Of a stretch of 64,000 bases of DNA, positions 24,580-35,012 are shown one piece after another. The translations under genes and the position numbers were made by a program. The notes under the pieces were generated by a model. The model made no database searches. It saw only the letters and a program-made list of their open reading frames with translations, and was not told the origin of the DNA. Where the stretch lies: contig OY743168.1 of the NCBI GenBank assembly GCA_963555705.1, forward strand, positions 97,256,925 through 97,320,924, read 5' to 3'. How positions within the stretch are numbered: the stretch's first letter is position 1; every line of letters starts with the position of its first letter. This stretch comes from Ligustrum vulgare (lineage: Eukaryota > Streptophyta > Magnoliopsida > Lamiales > Oleaceae).

Positions 24580-24789
24580 ACCTTCAGTTCTCAGCACAAA
24601 ATTTTAGGGACAGTTCTGAATTTAATTTCAATCAAAGATTTTCTAAAATCTAAACCAAACACCTTCATAGCTTCATTAGCACCAAGTCTCTAAAGGTTCA
24701 TTTTGGTCGGAGAAGGAAAAAAGTGAGATGAAGAAACCCAATATTTTAACTCAAATAAATTAATTTGGTCGTCCTGATTCTAATCTAAA

Positions 24790-24890
24790 CTAACTACATT
24801 TTCTCAGTTCATTTTTCAACCACATATTTTAACTCAAAAAATAACATTTTTTTTTTTTTTTTTTACCAAATAGAGGCTAAATAAGCTTCA
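24790..24890 (+). repeat. Dispersed short repeat copy
   Basis: ACATTTTCTCAGTTCATTTT, then CAACCACATATTTTAACTC, then a T run and TTTACCAAATAGAGGC. Confidence 0.6.
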
Positions 24891-25137
24891 ATTAACTTAC
24901 AAAAATAACAAAGAGGTCAGTTTAGCTTATATCTGATTCATATGCATCAGGTTTCCATATTTGCATACATGAGCAGCAATTAAAAATGATAGCAACTTTA
25001 AGCCTTGGCCTGATCTACAAGAACATCAGTTGCATGACAAATTTGTGCAAAAATATAAATGCATGTTCGGCAAAGCTTAAGTTATACCATTAGACCACAA
25101 TTTTTGTCACTTAAAATCACTAGCAAACATGCTGCAA

Positions 25138-25560
25138 GGCACAGAGGTACAAACTATTCATCTTTTCCTACGTTCGCTTTCACATGTCATAGTTAATTTG
25201 TACTTTCATGGCTCCGGATAATCTTATTATGAGAGTCTTGTTTTGAGACTAGAGATACAAATTACATGTTCTATATAAGAATGTCAATTGTATGTATATT
25301 TGTGTCAAATAATAAGGCATACGAGTTACAAACTATTCATTTTTTCCTAAGTTCATGTTCCTATGTCTACTTTGACAACATAGTTAATGTGAACCTTCAT
25401 GCTCTGTAGAAATTAATGAGGGTGTAAAAGTACATGTTCTATACAAGAACAACAGCTGTGAGTCATATTTGAGTCAACAAATAAGGCACAAAATATTCAT
25501 ATATTCCAAAAGACATCGTAGTTAATTTGTATCTTCGTACCTCTACAGAATCTATGTTGT
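25138..25560. repeat. Diverged tandem duplication, period about 180 bp
   Basis: Two and a half blocks share the order ACAAACTATTCAT, then CATAGTTAAT, then a CTTCATGCTC-like segment, then ACATGTTCTATA.AAGAA. Substitutions and small indels are common, so the duplication is old. Confidence 0.6.
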
Positions 25561-25640
25561 ACATTACAGTATTGATTCATTGTATGATATTCAACGTTTT
25601 AAAAGGTTTCATATACGGTAGAGCAAAATTAAGCAAACTT

Positions 25641-27906
25641 TGTTGGGATAATTGGCTCAAAAAAGTTATAATTCTAATTGAATGCCCGTGCCATGTTTTG
25701 AAAATGGTTTCAATTAGGATTATTTTGGAGAACTTCTACAGCAAAACGGAATTAAATTAAAGGTTGATTTCTTTTTGGAATAAATTCGATGGTTTCCTCT
25801 TAGCACTAGAAATGAGGGGATTTTTTTTTTTTTTGGTTGCCTTGGTTTAATTAAAAATTGGACTCAATGTAGTAGTTGCTCATATAAATATATGACATTA
25901 TTCATTTATTTAGAGGAAATGTGGCTAGAGAGTTTTGTGAAGAAAAATTATAGCCTACCATCTTGATTTTTCTTATTTTCTTTGTTGATTGTACAAAAAA
26001 GTAGAAATTGATAGACGTGGTAAAGTTTGAGTATTTTTCCTACAATAATTGATGGGCTTAGTTTGATAAGTGAAATTATATATGATCGTAAAAAAATTTC
26101 ATATAGTGAAGGTTTGACGATCTGTAAATTTTTTGTCATATCTTTAAATTTTTCTTTATTTGCTATTTTCTTTAAACAACAAAAAAGGATCACGAGGGTA
26201 AATTAAAAGGAATTTGATTCCATTCCCAACAAGTGGTATCAGGGAGTTAGATGATTCGAAGAATTGAAGCAAAAAGAAAATATGTCTATCAAACACGAGG
26301 TGGAGAAATTTAATGAGAGTGTCAATTTTGGTTTGTGTCAAGTATAAGTAGGGGATGTATTGATTCAGACTAGACCACACAGTTTTGAAAGGAAAATCAA
26401 CCTAATTTCTGACAAAGCTATTGAATCCATTAAGAGCAATGATGATTGGGAGATTTGGATTTGAAAACTACAAGCAGTCTTTATTTGGCAAAGAATGTTA
26501 TTGCAAATTTCATAGAATATTTGCTGCTAAGGAGTTTTGAAAAAAACTGGAAAAATTGTATTGGATAAAGAGTCTTCCAAATCGGTTGTATCCTGAAGGA
26601 ACAATTTCATTATTTGAGAATGAAAGCAAGTACAAAAATCTCAGATCACGTGAGTGTTCTCAATTTGATCGTTTCTAAATTGGAGACTATTAGAGTTAAA
26701 ATTGATGATGAGGGTAAAGCTTTAAGGTTATCTGGTCTCTTCCATCTTCTTTTGAATACATCAAACCTATTTTGATGTACGGGAAGGAAGCTGTGAATTT
26801 TGCAAAAAAAAAAAAGTAAGCTAATTTCTGAAGAAAGAAGATTTGGTGTAAGTGATATTTTATCTTAAAACTCATTGCCTATTACTGAAAAGTCGAAGGT
26901 TGATAACTTCATGAGGAAGAAAATAACTTGTTGGAACTATGGACAACCTGATCAAGTGAAAAGAAATTGTCCAAAAGATAGAGCAGACTCGGCTAATGCT
27001 CGAAGTTGGACAATTCGCCTATCTTGGTGGGGACGATGAAGATGTACTTTAAGTAAAATGGTTACATCATCATGACATGTCACTAGTTGCTATGATAGTG
27101 ATGTGTTCTTGTATCATGATTTTTCAGCAAGTTTGTTTTTAAGTGTGCCGATGAAATTCTTAGAACTTATCGTTAATTCTAAGTGGTTATACTCATAGGT
27201 GGAGTATATTAATTCGTGTTTTGAGAATTGTGACCGTCAAAATGTGTCAAATGCTTGTTTTTCTTAAGTATTGTGAACAAAAAAAATGATAGAAGTTTTA
27301 ACTTATTTTCGACAAGGTAGAGATTGTTGAGATAATTGTTTTAAACAAGTTCTAGTTCTAAATTTCTAATTGAATGCTCGTGTTTGAAAATGATTTCAAT
27401 TAGGATTGTTTTGGAGATTTGAGGATTTCTATTACAAAAAGGAATTAAAATAAAGGTTGAGTTCTTTTTTGAATAAATATGATGGTTTCCTTTTAGCAGT
27501 AGAAAAGAGTTATTTTTTGCCTTTTTTAAATTGAAATTGGATTTTTCTATGTTGTAGTTACTCATATAAATGATATTATTCATTATTTAGAGGAAAGATG
27601 GCTAGAGAGTTGTGTGAAGAAAAAATGTAGCTTACCATCTTGGTTTTTCTTTTTCTTTTTTTGTAAGTTATACAAAGAAGTTGAAATTATTAGATGTGGT
27701 AAAGTTTAGGTATTTTTCCTACAATACTTGAGCGGTTTAGTTTGCAAAGTCAAAATCTGTATGATTGTAAGATTTTTCAAATGGTAGAAAGTATTGACGG
27801 TCCGAAAATCTTTTGTCATATCTTTGTATTGTTCTTTGTTTCACTATTTTTCTTTGAACAACAAAAAGAGCACGTGGTGATAGAGAATTTGATTCGATCC
27901 TTAACA
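25641..27906 (+). mobile_element. Defective short Ty1/copia-type LTR element, TSD AACTT
   Basis: The 5' LTR (25641-26231) starts TGTTGGGATAATTGG and ends CCCAACA. The 3' LTR (27325-27906) starts TGTTGAGATAATTG and ends CTTAACA. AACTT flanks both ends (25636-25640 and 27907-27911). A TGGTATCAG primer site at 26234 matches the initiator-Met tRNA type. The LTRs have clearly diverged, so the insertion is old. The internal region is only about 1.1 kb and holds a broken gag; no protease, integrase or reverse transcriptase is seen. Confidence 0.9.
26284..27050 (+). pseudogene. Copia gag remnant
   Basis: Begins MSIKHEVEKFNESVNFGL, like copia gag N-termini (M..KFEVEKFNG..NF.LW). It is then broken by several stops and frameshifts. 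Near 26920-26990 a degraded zinc knuckle is readable (CWNYGQPDQVKRNC); the second Cys of CX2C is Tyr and the His position is Gln. Not functional. Confidence 0.8.
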
Positions 27907-27911
27907 AACTT

Positions 27912-29596
27912 AACTGGTGGTATTAACCCAAATGGCCAAGCATCAAAATTTTCCAAATATTTTGAACTCTAAGATCATCAATATGAAAACAGTACTCATA
28001 TTGCAGAGAAAAGAGAAAACTTTACAAGAAAAGTAACATATAACTGGCCATTAATACCCATCAAATGTTGCAACCTGACAACGAAAATTCTATAACTCAA
28101 TTATCCAGGCCAAAAACTCAATAACAAACAAGTACATTAAAACTTAGAAAAATCTTCCAACACGTTGTATGCAATATGTTATAGGCATGCTTCGTTTATA
28201 TATAGACGGTGCTAAAACATTCAAAAATCGAGCTTTTTCAGTACAAGAGGTCATGGGGTACAAGTTATACTCCGTTTTCATATTTAGAGTAGCACAAATA
28301 GCCCTGCATTTGAACCTCAAGGAGTCCATGATATCGGAGACGAACTTGTTTTCGGGTTCGGATATTCGGTGCTTCTTCAGCTTCAGCAAGTCTTTCATCC
28401 GTTTAATGGTTTTCCGGACCCAGAACGAGAAGCAATTCGGGTCCACCCGGATTGCGGGGCTCCGGATATAGATACAGCCGCTACAAAAGCCCAATTTAGA
28501 GCCCCATTTTCAGGCCTACCTGTCGGCCCTCTTCTTTTTCCAAGACTATACCGTTGCATAGCCCAACTAAATAGACTATTCGTATTGGGCCTATCCATGA
28601 ATAGAAGATGGGGAAAAATCACATTTAACCTAGAAAAATAAAAGAATTCATGAAATACTACACAACCAATTTAGGGCTATTCACATAATTACACTACTTT
28701 TAGGGATCAAATTGAAATTTACTTAAATTTTATAAAAATTGAAAATTACTTATAATAAAATCATAAAAACTGAAAAATACTTCATAATCACTTGAAATAT
28801 CACAATCTGATACTTTTGATACTTCTCAAATATGTTAGTATCACAGTATGATACATATGATACTTTTCAATTTTTTTTAGTAACAATGAAATATTTTTCA
28901 AATTTTTTTATTTGAGTAGTAAAAATCAGTTTTATTATCTAAAGTAAGTAATCTATACAATTATCCCACCAATTTATATGCTATAAATACTGATTAGTAT
29001 GGCAAATTATATCAAAATTACTATCCCCTTAAATTTCTCTAATTTCATGTAACTAAAACTTGGCAATACCCACTAATTTGAATATAACTAATTGAAACCC
29101 CTAATTAATCGCTTAAGTTACTTCCATTTCCATTTTCTATAGTGGTGCTGGCATGATTCCTATATAGTGAATCAATGAAATATGAAATATCAACCAATAG
29201 TGTGAATTGTACATTTTCTGTGTTTTCAAGAATCAAGCATCTTAACAAGAAAGAAATCAAATGCCCATCCAGCAAAATCTATCCATTCTAAGAAATAAAA
29301 GAACATTACACGAGAACTTTTTTGTCCACAACTCCACATAATTAGGTCATCCCATCAATCGGAAAAACGAAATAGATATCATAAAGTCGAGTCGAAGAAA
29401 CGAAAACCAAGATGACAAAGTTTGTAAAAACTATTATATTTGACGAACCGACTAAACTCTGCTGTGCAAAACCCTTCTGTGTGAACACTGAAAGTCTGAA
29501 ACGTCAATATATTATGTTGGCTGATCATGAACATTATAATCGTCCATTACCAAAACTATTTTCAAAATTTCTTACAGTTTGATTGCATCAAGTTTC
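27912..29596. other. Intergenic DNA with an unidentified ORF region
   Basis: Mostly AT-rich. The block 28144-28640 is more GC-rich with overlapping open frames on both strands (separate entry). Nothing identified at 28650-29590. Confidence 0.4.
28144..28494 (-). CDS. Unidentified ORF region, possibly an exon or gene fragment
   Basis: A 116-codon frame whose middle looks coding-like (KTIKRMKDLLKLKKHRISEP, then ENKFVSDIMDSLRF). It is rich in Lys/Arg with no recognised domain. The other strand is also open across part of the block (28169-28471 and 28369-28641), so the coding strand is uncertain. No clear signal peptide, membrane segment or splice sites. It could be a captured exon or chance. 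Confidence 0.2.
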   Translation of the reverse strand: MGFCSGCIYIRSPAIRVDPNCFSFWVRKTIKRMKDLLKLKKHRISEPENKFVSDIMDSLRFKCRAICATLNMKTEYNLYPMTSCTEKARFLNVLAPSIYKRSMPITYCIQRVGRFF

Positions 29597-29830
29597 TCAA
29601 CTCCAAAAACCATGAACTTTGTTCAGAAGATTTTGGTTATCTTCTAAGAAACGATCATACTTTAGTAGCAGATCCGTAGCTTGTTTTTGGAGAGCCACGA
29701 CACGTGCTTCAGCAGTTCCCACTTTCTTATATTTTTCTGCAGACTCCAACTTCAACAGCTTTCTCTTCATTTTCCTTCAGTTGCAACTTCTCTTACCAAT
29801 GAGAGTCCTGAAGGTTTCCATGGTGAAAAG
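29597..29830 (-). pseudogene. BAP31/BAP29-like C-terminal pseudogene fragment
   Basis: The minus strand encodes ESAEKYKKVGTAEARVVAL, then LLLKYDRFLEDNQNL, then a stop at 29597. This resembles the C-terminal coiled coil of plant BAP31-type ER membrane proteins, which end in a similar L..EYDRLLE.NQNL motif (recognised from memory). Upstream, LQLKENEEKAVEV reads in another frame, so a frameshift separates the parts. The N-terminal membrane segments are absent. It is a truncated, frameshifted copy; whether it arose by retroposition or transposon capture cannot be told. Confidence 0.6.
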
Positions 29831-30998
29831 AATACCATTTGTTGGGTAAGCGTCGATTAGAGCCACTGTAAAAGGAATACTATACGGTCATCGTATGGAG
29901 ATGAGGATGACGCCAATATCCACAAAACTATTGGACAATGAGAAAAGGAAGAGCTGGGAAAGGAAATATTTTGAAATAAAATCTTTGACAGCTGGATTGA
30001 GCTTAATTTGAGGAATGATTGGCAATTTATGATTTTTTTTCTTTTTAATATAAAAAATCAGTATTTTTTTAATAAGAAAGATGGGATAGGAAACTTGGGA
30101 TTTTTAACAATTTTAAGGTAGCCCATGTAATTTCCTCTAGAGGATAATTCACTTCAAAGTACCCTTTTATTTTGTTTCTATTTTCATAAGATTTACAATT
30201 ATAATAAAATGTGTTACGCTTTGTAAAATTAAATAATGGAAAAATTACATGAACTCCTCTATTTAAAGATTATATTGTAAAAATAAGATTATGAAGTTTA
30301 TATTTTTAAAAATCGAGTGTTAATTACCCAATTAACATTTATTAATTAAATATTTTATTATTAAGAATTAAATAACTCCACCTCAATTCATTTCTCCTCC
30401 AATTCAAACCCTAAATAATATCCAACCAATTTTAAACTCAAACATATCCCCTCTCGGTATTTCTCTCTCTACCATCTCGTTACCAGCCAACTCGTCAGTG
30501 AAGTGGCGGGGAGATCGCAGACATCAAGGGGTAACAACGACGATCTTGCCGCGGCAAACAACTATATTTACAACTGTCGAAGAAGAATTCGTTGTAAAGG
30601 GTGTTGACATGGTGATATTGGTGGGTGCCAGTACAGATGCGGAATCGGGACAGGAGAGCTTCAATCAGAGGAGGCATTTCTAGTGACTAGCGGGTCATGA
30701 TCTTACTCGATCCTTCGGGGGAAGTGGAAGAGGATGAATGAGAATATCAGGAAGGTTAAGAGGTGAGAGTAGAATATGGTGATGGTACGTCTAAGCAGTT
30801 GAGCGGTAGTGAGAATCGATTGGTGGTGGGCAGCAATGTTGGTCGTGAGGCATAGTGGTTTTTTTTGTTATTGTTTTGTTGATGATGATGATGATAATTA
30901 AGGCGGTGGTGATGTCTGAGTATTTGAGCAGTAGTGTAGTAGTCGATTGGTGGTGGGCGACATTATTTGTTGAGGGAAATAGTGGTTTTTTGTTGTTG

Positions 30999-31000
<2 letters not shown>

Positions 31001-31033
<33 letters not shown>
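31001..31033. repeat. (GAT)n microsatellite
   Basis: About 11 GAT units; a shorter run lies near 30880. Confidence 0.95.
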
Positions 31034-31429
31034 GAATTGAAGGTAGTAGTGGTGGTGGGCGTGGTTTGTAAGTGCGGTGGTTTTGGTGTGTGGTGGTTTG
31101 CGACGAGTACAAGATGTGATCAATTATTAGGTAATTATGATCAAAATATTAATTAATTGAGACTTTATGCGACTTGGGGTGAGTACAATATGTGATCAAT
31201 TGTTAGATAAATATGACCACAATATTGATTAATTGTAACTTTATACGACTTGTGATAAGTGCGGAATGTGACCAAGAAAACGAGTAAATTGTGACAAATA
31301 AATAAATAATGTCACCAATTATGGATGATTGTAGGTAATCATGACAAAAAATATTAACTAACCTTGATCAAGAAACACATAGTTGATACCAATAAATAAG
31401 TATTATGTGACCAATTATGGATGATTGTG

Positions 31430-31735
31430 ACCAATTATATTAGAGATTGTGACCAACGGTGACTTTGTGTGACCATTGGACGATTACGTGATGTGACTTA
31501 CGGTTGTATAAAATATGACTATGTGTGACCAAGCTATGACTCTTTGTGAGCGAACTGTGACATTGTGTTATCGAACTGCATCTTTATGTGACCGAATGGT
31601 AATCTCGTGTGATCGAACCGTGATTTTATGTGACTAAACTGTGACCTGGTGTGACTGAATTGTAACCTCGTGTGACCAAATTGTAACCTCGTGTTATCGA
31701 ACTGCAACCTTGTGTGACCAACCGTGACTTTGAGC
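31430..31735. repeat. Degenerate minisatellite, period about 25 bp
   Basis: Repeats of the form TGTGACC-GAACTGTAACCTCG, with many substitutions, about 12 copies. Confidence 0.7.
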
Positions 31736-32416
31736 GTTGGGTGGGGTTGGGTGAATTTTGCAATTAAATTTGTAATTGTAATCGAACTCTGGCAGTGTGG
31801 GGTTATGTATTTTCATAATTCCTCCATGCTTATTGAATACTTTTGTGACATTTGTGCCCATTACGAAAATAAAAATAATGATTTGCAGGGCCAAATCTTT
31901 GATGGCACTACAAGGTATTGTGGTAGAGATACATAGAGTGAAAATTACACCCACACAAAGTTTTTAACTTACCAATTCAAAAATCAAGTTTGCACCTTAT
32001 TTGTTGAAAAATCAGATTATCTTTTAAGTACTAAAACAATATTATTCAATAAATTAATATATTCCAAATTTACCTACAATATTATTCAAAACCCTAATTC
32101 ACTTTTCTCTCATTTTTTTGTCTATCGTCTCCCCAAGATCCGACACTGATCATCGTCGCGAAAATCAACATGTATTGTATCTAGGTTTTCTCTCTACCCT
32201 CTCCCCCATTATTATTTAGAACTTGATGACGATGTTGTAATAGCCACGGTTCTCAGATCTCTCTTCACGAGATGTGAGCGTTGCTGCTCTTAACCGCTGA
32301 ATGCAGCGACGATGACACTCTTCAGAGGGTGTGAGAGTCGTGCTTCACAGTGTTGCATTTCACGTCTCTCTCTTTAGCGGCGTTATGCCGCCTCTCAACT
32401 GTCATTATGTTTCCAT

Positions 32417-32761
32417 TAAAAATGGTAAAAAAACTCGACCCGACCCGACCCTAATAAGGTGAAAAAACTCGCCCCGCCGACTCATGGGACGGGATGGAAA
32501 AGTCGAGTAGTTCACGGGGCGGTGAGGGTTTTGGCTGCTTCGCCCGACCCACCCAGAATAATTATTTGGACAAAATATTATAAGAAAATGAAGAAAACTA
32601 AAAATAAGTAAAATATACTAAACGGGCTGGTAAACGAGGCAGAAGTGCCAATTAACCCCGAAATTCGCGGGTTGCAGGGCGGGTTTGGGTTTATCTATTT
32701 TTTGCGGGGCGGGGCATGTGTGGGGTGGATCCTACCCGAACCCGCCCCGTTGTCATCCCTA
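32417..32761. mobile_element. hAT-like MITE with GGGTCGGG-type ends, 345 bp
   Basis: The right end, in reverse complement, is TAGGGATGACAACGGGGCGG; the left end is the decayed TAAAAATGGTAAAAAAACTC. Flanks GTTTCCAT (32409-32416) and GTCTCCAT (32762-32769) match at 7 of 8 positions, consistent with an aged hAT TSD. Confidence 0.75.
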
Positions 32762-33635
32762 GTCTCCATCCAGATTTTGGGATGTTTTTTGTTGGTTGGT
32801 GGTGATGGTGAGGTGGTGCAGGCGGTGTTCGGGTGATGTACAAGTAGTGGTTGTAGGTAAGATGGTGGTTCGATGGATGTGGTCTTGGTGGCGATGGTTG
32901 GACATGGTGGTGGTGGTGGTATGAAGTGCTGAATTTTTTGGCGGTGGTTATGTGATGATAGTGGGGAACTCACGGTGGCTGTGGCGATTGATGATAAGTA
33001 TATTTTATACACATATATGCATGTAAATTAGAATATTATGTTATCATTTTAGAATAATTACTAATTAATTTGTGTTTATTTGTTTACATTTCAGAAAATC
33101 TCCCAAAATCATGAGAATGAAACAATTGATGGAAAAATGCAAATTTGGATGACTTTTGGAGCTAAATTGAGCAATTGAGAGGTTAATGACGTTAACCGGG
33201 AAAGATGCAATGTGCCAAAGTAAATAAATCATGAGTTGGAGGACCCAGTTGAAAGAGTTGAGAGTTGATACGAGCAAATAGACAGAGGAATTTCAATATA
33301 CATTCGTAAATTCGACCGAATGCATATTTAGGAAATAAAACTGGAATTGAAGTTAATTTATTTGGTTAGGTGAAATTGTGAATCTCAACTACTTTACAAT
33401 CAGTTTTTAAAAACAAAACAATCTTTTAATTTTAATTATTTAGTTAATTTTCTTAGTTTTAGTTGAAAACAAACATATTCGTTTGTTCAAATAAGGATAG
33501 GAATTAAAACATTTCGATACTTAATAGCAGTCATCGTGGGACGATAATCCGAAATCATTTTTCTACTTTATTACTTTTTACGATCCATACACTTGATGGT
33601 ATATTTTGCATCGCAAAATAAAGTGAACAAGTTTT

Positions 33636-33653
33636 TGGCGTCGTTACTGGGGA
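33636..33653 (+). other. Primer-binding site, tRNA-Asp type
   Basis: TGGCGTCGTTACTGGGGA, six bases after the LTR end. It differs by three transitions from the TGGCGCCGTTGCCGGGGA site common in plant gypsy elements. All three are C-to-T or G-to-A, fitting decay of methylated cytosines. Confidence 0.75.
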
Positions 33654-34154
33654 CTGTTAATTAATATCGATATCAATTAGTTCTTACTTTAGTTTGGAAT
33701 TTTTCTTTTTCTTTTTCTTTATTTATTTTTTCTTTATTTTTATTTCTTAGTTTTGATGTTGTTATTATGCTTTAAAATTTTTAGGTTGATTCATGGGTTT
33801 AAATCTTGTGATTTCCCTTTCAATATTGGTTCACTCCATTATCTTTACACACATTTGAAATTCTAGCATCATTGCAAGCATCAATGCAGGCTCATGTCCC
33901 AACTTTGTCACATTTTTTCATGACATTATTGAACTCCAAATGACCTGAGTTTTTAATATGTTGCAGACCATGCTATGAACTTTAACATACCAAAAGATGG
34001 CTTGAAATTTTTTTTGTTTTTCTAGGTGATGTCAGGGCTTGAACATGTGTGGTTGACCATGTTTGAAAATTTAGGATTTTGCTTTATCTTTAGTTTCGGG
34101 GTGTTTGTGTTGAACTTACGTGTTTTCTTATTGGTGTTCATGACTTCTAAAGTT

Positions 34155-34420
34155 ATTTTCAAGTATGTTTGAACAGCCATGTCAGACGTGTATGCACTTA
34201 TGCAAATGATATACTTAACACTGTGTAGCTCATTATGCTCAATTAAGCCCGAATCCCATATGGTCACCCCCAATGAATCTAGTAATGAAAGGAAAATCAC
34301 TAGATTCATTGGGGTGACCATATGGGATTCGGGCTTAATTGAGCATAATGAGCTACACAGTGTTAAGTATATCATTTACTTAAGTATGCGTACATTGGCT
34401 ATTCAAACATACTTGAAAAT
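34155..34420. repeat. Long inverted repeat with a near-perfect 80-bp core
   Basis: Core arms at 34204-34283 and 34299-34377 are complementary except for one inserted C, around a 15-nt loop. A weaker outer extension pairs ATTTTCAAGTATGTTTGAA at 34155 with TTCAAACATACTTGAAAAT ending at 34420. Because the sequence is palindromic, similar peptides read from both strands; they are not evidence of genes. Confidence 0.95.
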
Positions 34421-35012
34421 CTGGTCTGATATAACTAGACTTATTTTACTTTGTTGTTCATAACTCTTGTTGAGTACGAATAGATCTGGATTATTGAGGC
34501 ATATGGTAAATATGTTGACACGAAAAAAATATTTGCTACTTTGTTATTTTAATTTATTAATTTAGTTTTACATTGTTCGAGGACAAACAATAATTCTATT
34601 TAAGGGTATTTGATAAGTATATTTTATACACTTATTTGTATGTCTAAATTAGAATATTATATTGTTGTTTTAGAATAATTAATATTTAATTTGTTTTTAT
34701 TTGTTTACATTTTAAAAAATACCCCAAAATCATGAGAATGAAACAATTGATAGAAAAAAAAAATGCAAATTTGGATGATTTTTGGAGCTAAATTGAGTAA
34801 TGGAGAGGTTATTGACGTCAACCGGGAAAGATGAAATGAGCCAAAGTAAAGAAATCAGGAATTGGAGGACCAAGTTGATACAAGAAAATCGAGGAAGGAA
34901 TTTCAATATACATTAGTGAATTCGACCGAATGCATATTTAGGAAATAAAACCGGAATTGAAATTAATTTAATTGGTTAGGTGAAATCGTAAATCCAAACT
35001 TATTTACAATCA

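Larger units (their letters stand above)
24585..25640. other. Intergenic region between two LTR insertions
   Basis: No gene seen. Holds a dispersed repeat copy (24790-24890) and diverged tandem blocks (25138-25560). Confidence 0.5.
29850..32416. other. Repeat-rich intergenic region, no gene supported
   Basis: Contains TGG/GATG-rich low-complexity stretches (30790-31090) and a minisatellite (31430-31735). Segments near 30380-31090 resemble 32090-32960 in layout (CTCTCTCTACC leader, then GGTGGTG-rich DNA), suggesting two relics of one repeat family. Confidence 0.4.
32992..35012 (+). mobile_element. Non-autonomous LTR retrotransposon (LARD/TRIM-like)
   Basis: The 5' LTR (32992-33629, 638 bp) begins TGATAAGTATATTTTATACA and ends GTGAACA. 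The 3' LTR begins identically at 34611 and matches to about 35012, where it breaks off. By eye the LTRs agree at roughly nine positions in ten over the shared 400 bp. A primer site follows the 5' LTR. The internal 980 bp holds no gag-pol, only a long palindrome. The LTR start matches the solo LTR at 23167-24579. Confidence 0.85.

Noticed and set aside
30495..31123. Frames with Asp, His or Ser runs
   Set aside because: Translations of GAT/TGG low-complexity DNA.
32645..33012. Overlapping frames rich in Pro or Gly/Val
   Set aside because: They cover a hAT-like MITE and GGTGGT-rich DNA; no conserved features.
34022..34463. Two frames on opposite strands encoding the same peptide
   Set aside because: Explained by the long palindrome, not by genes.
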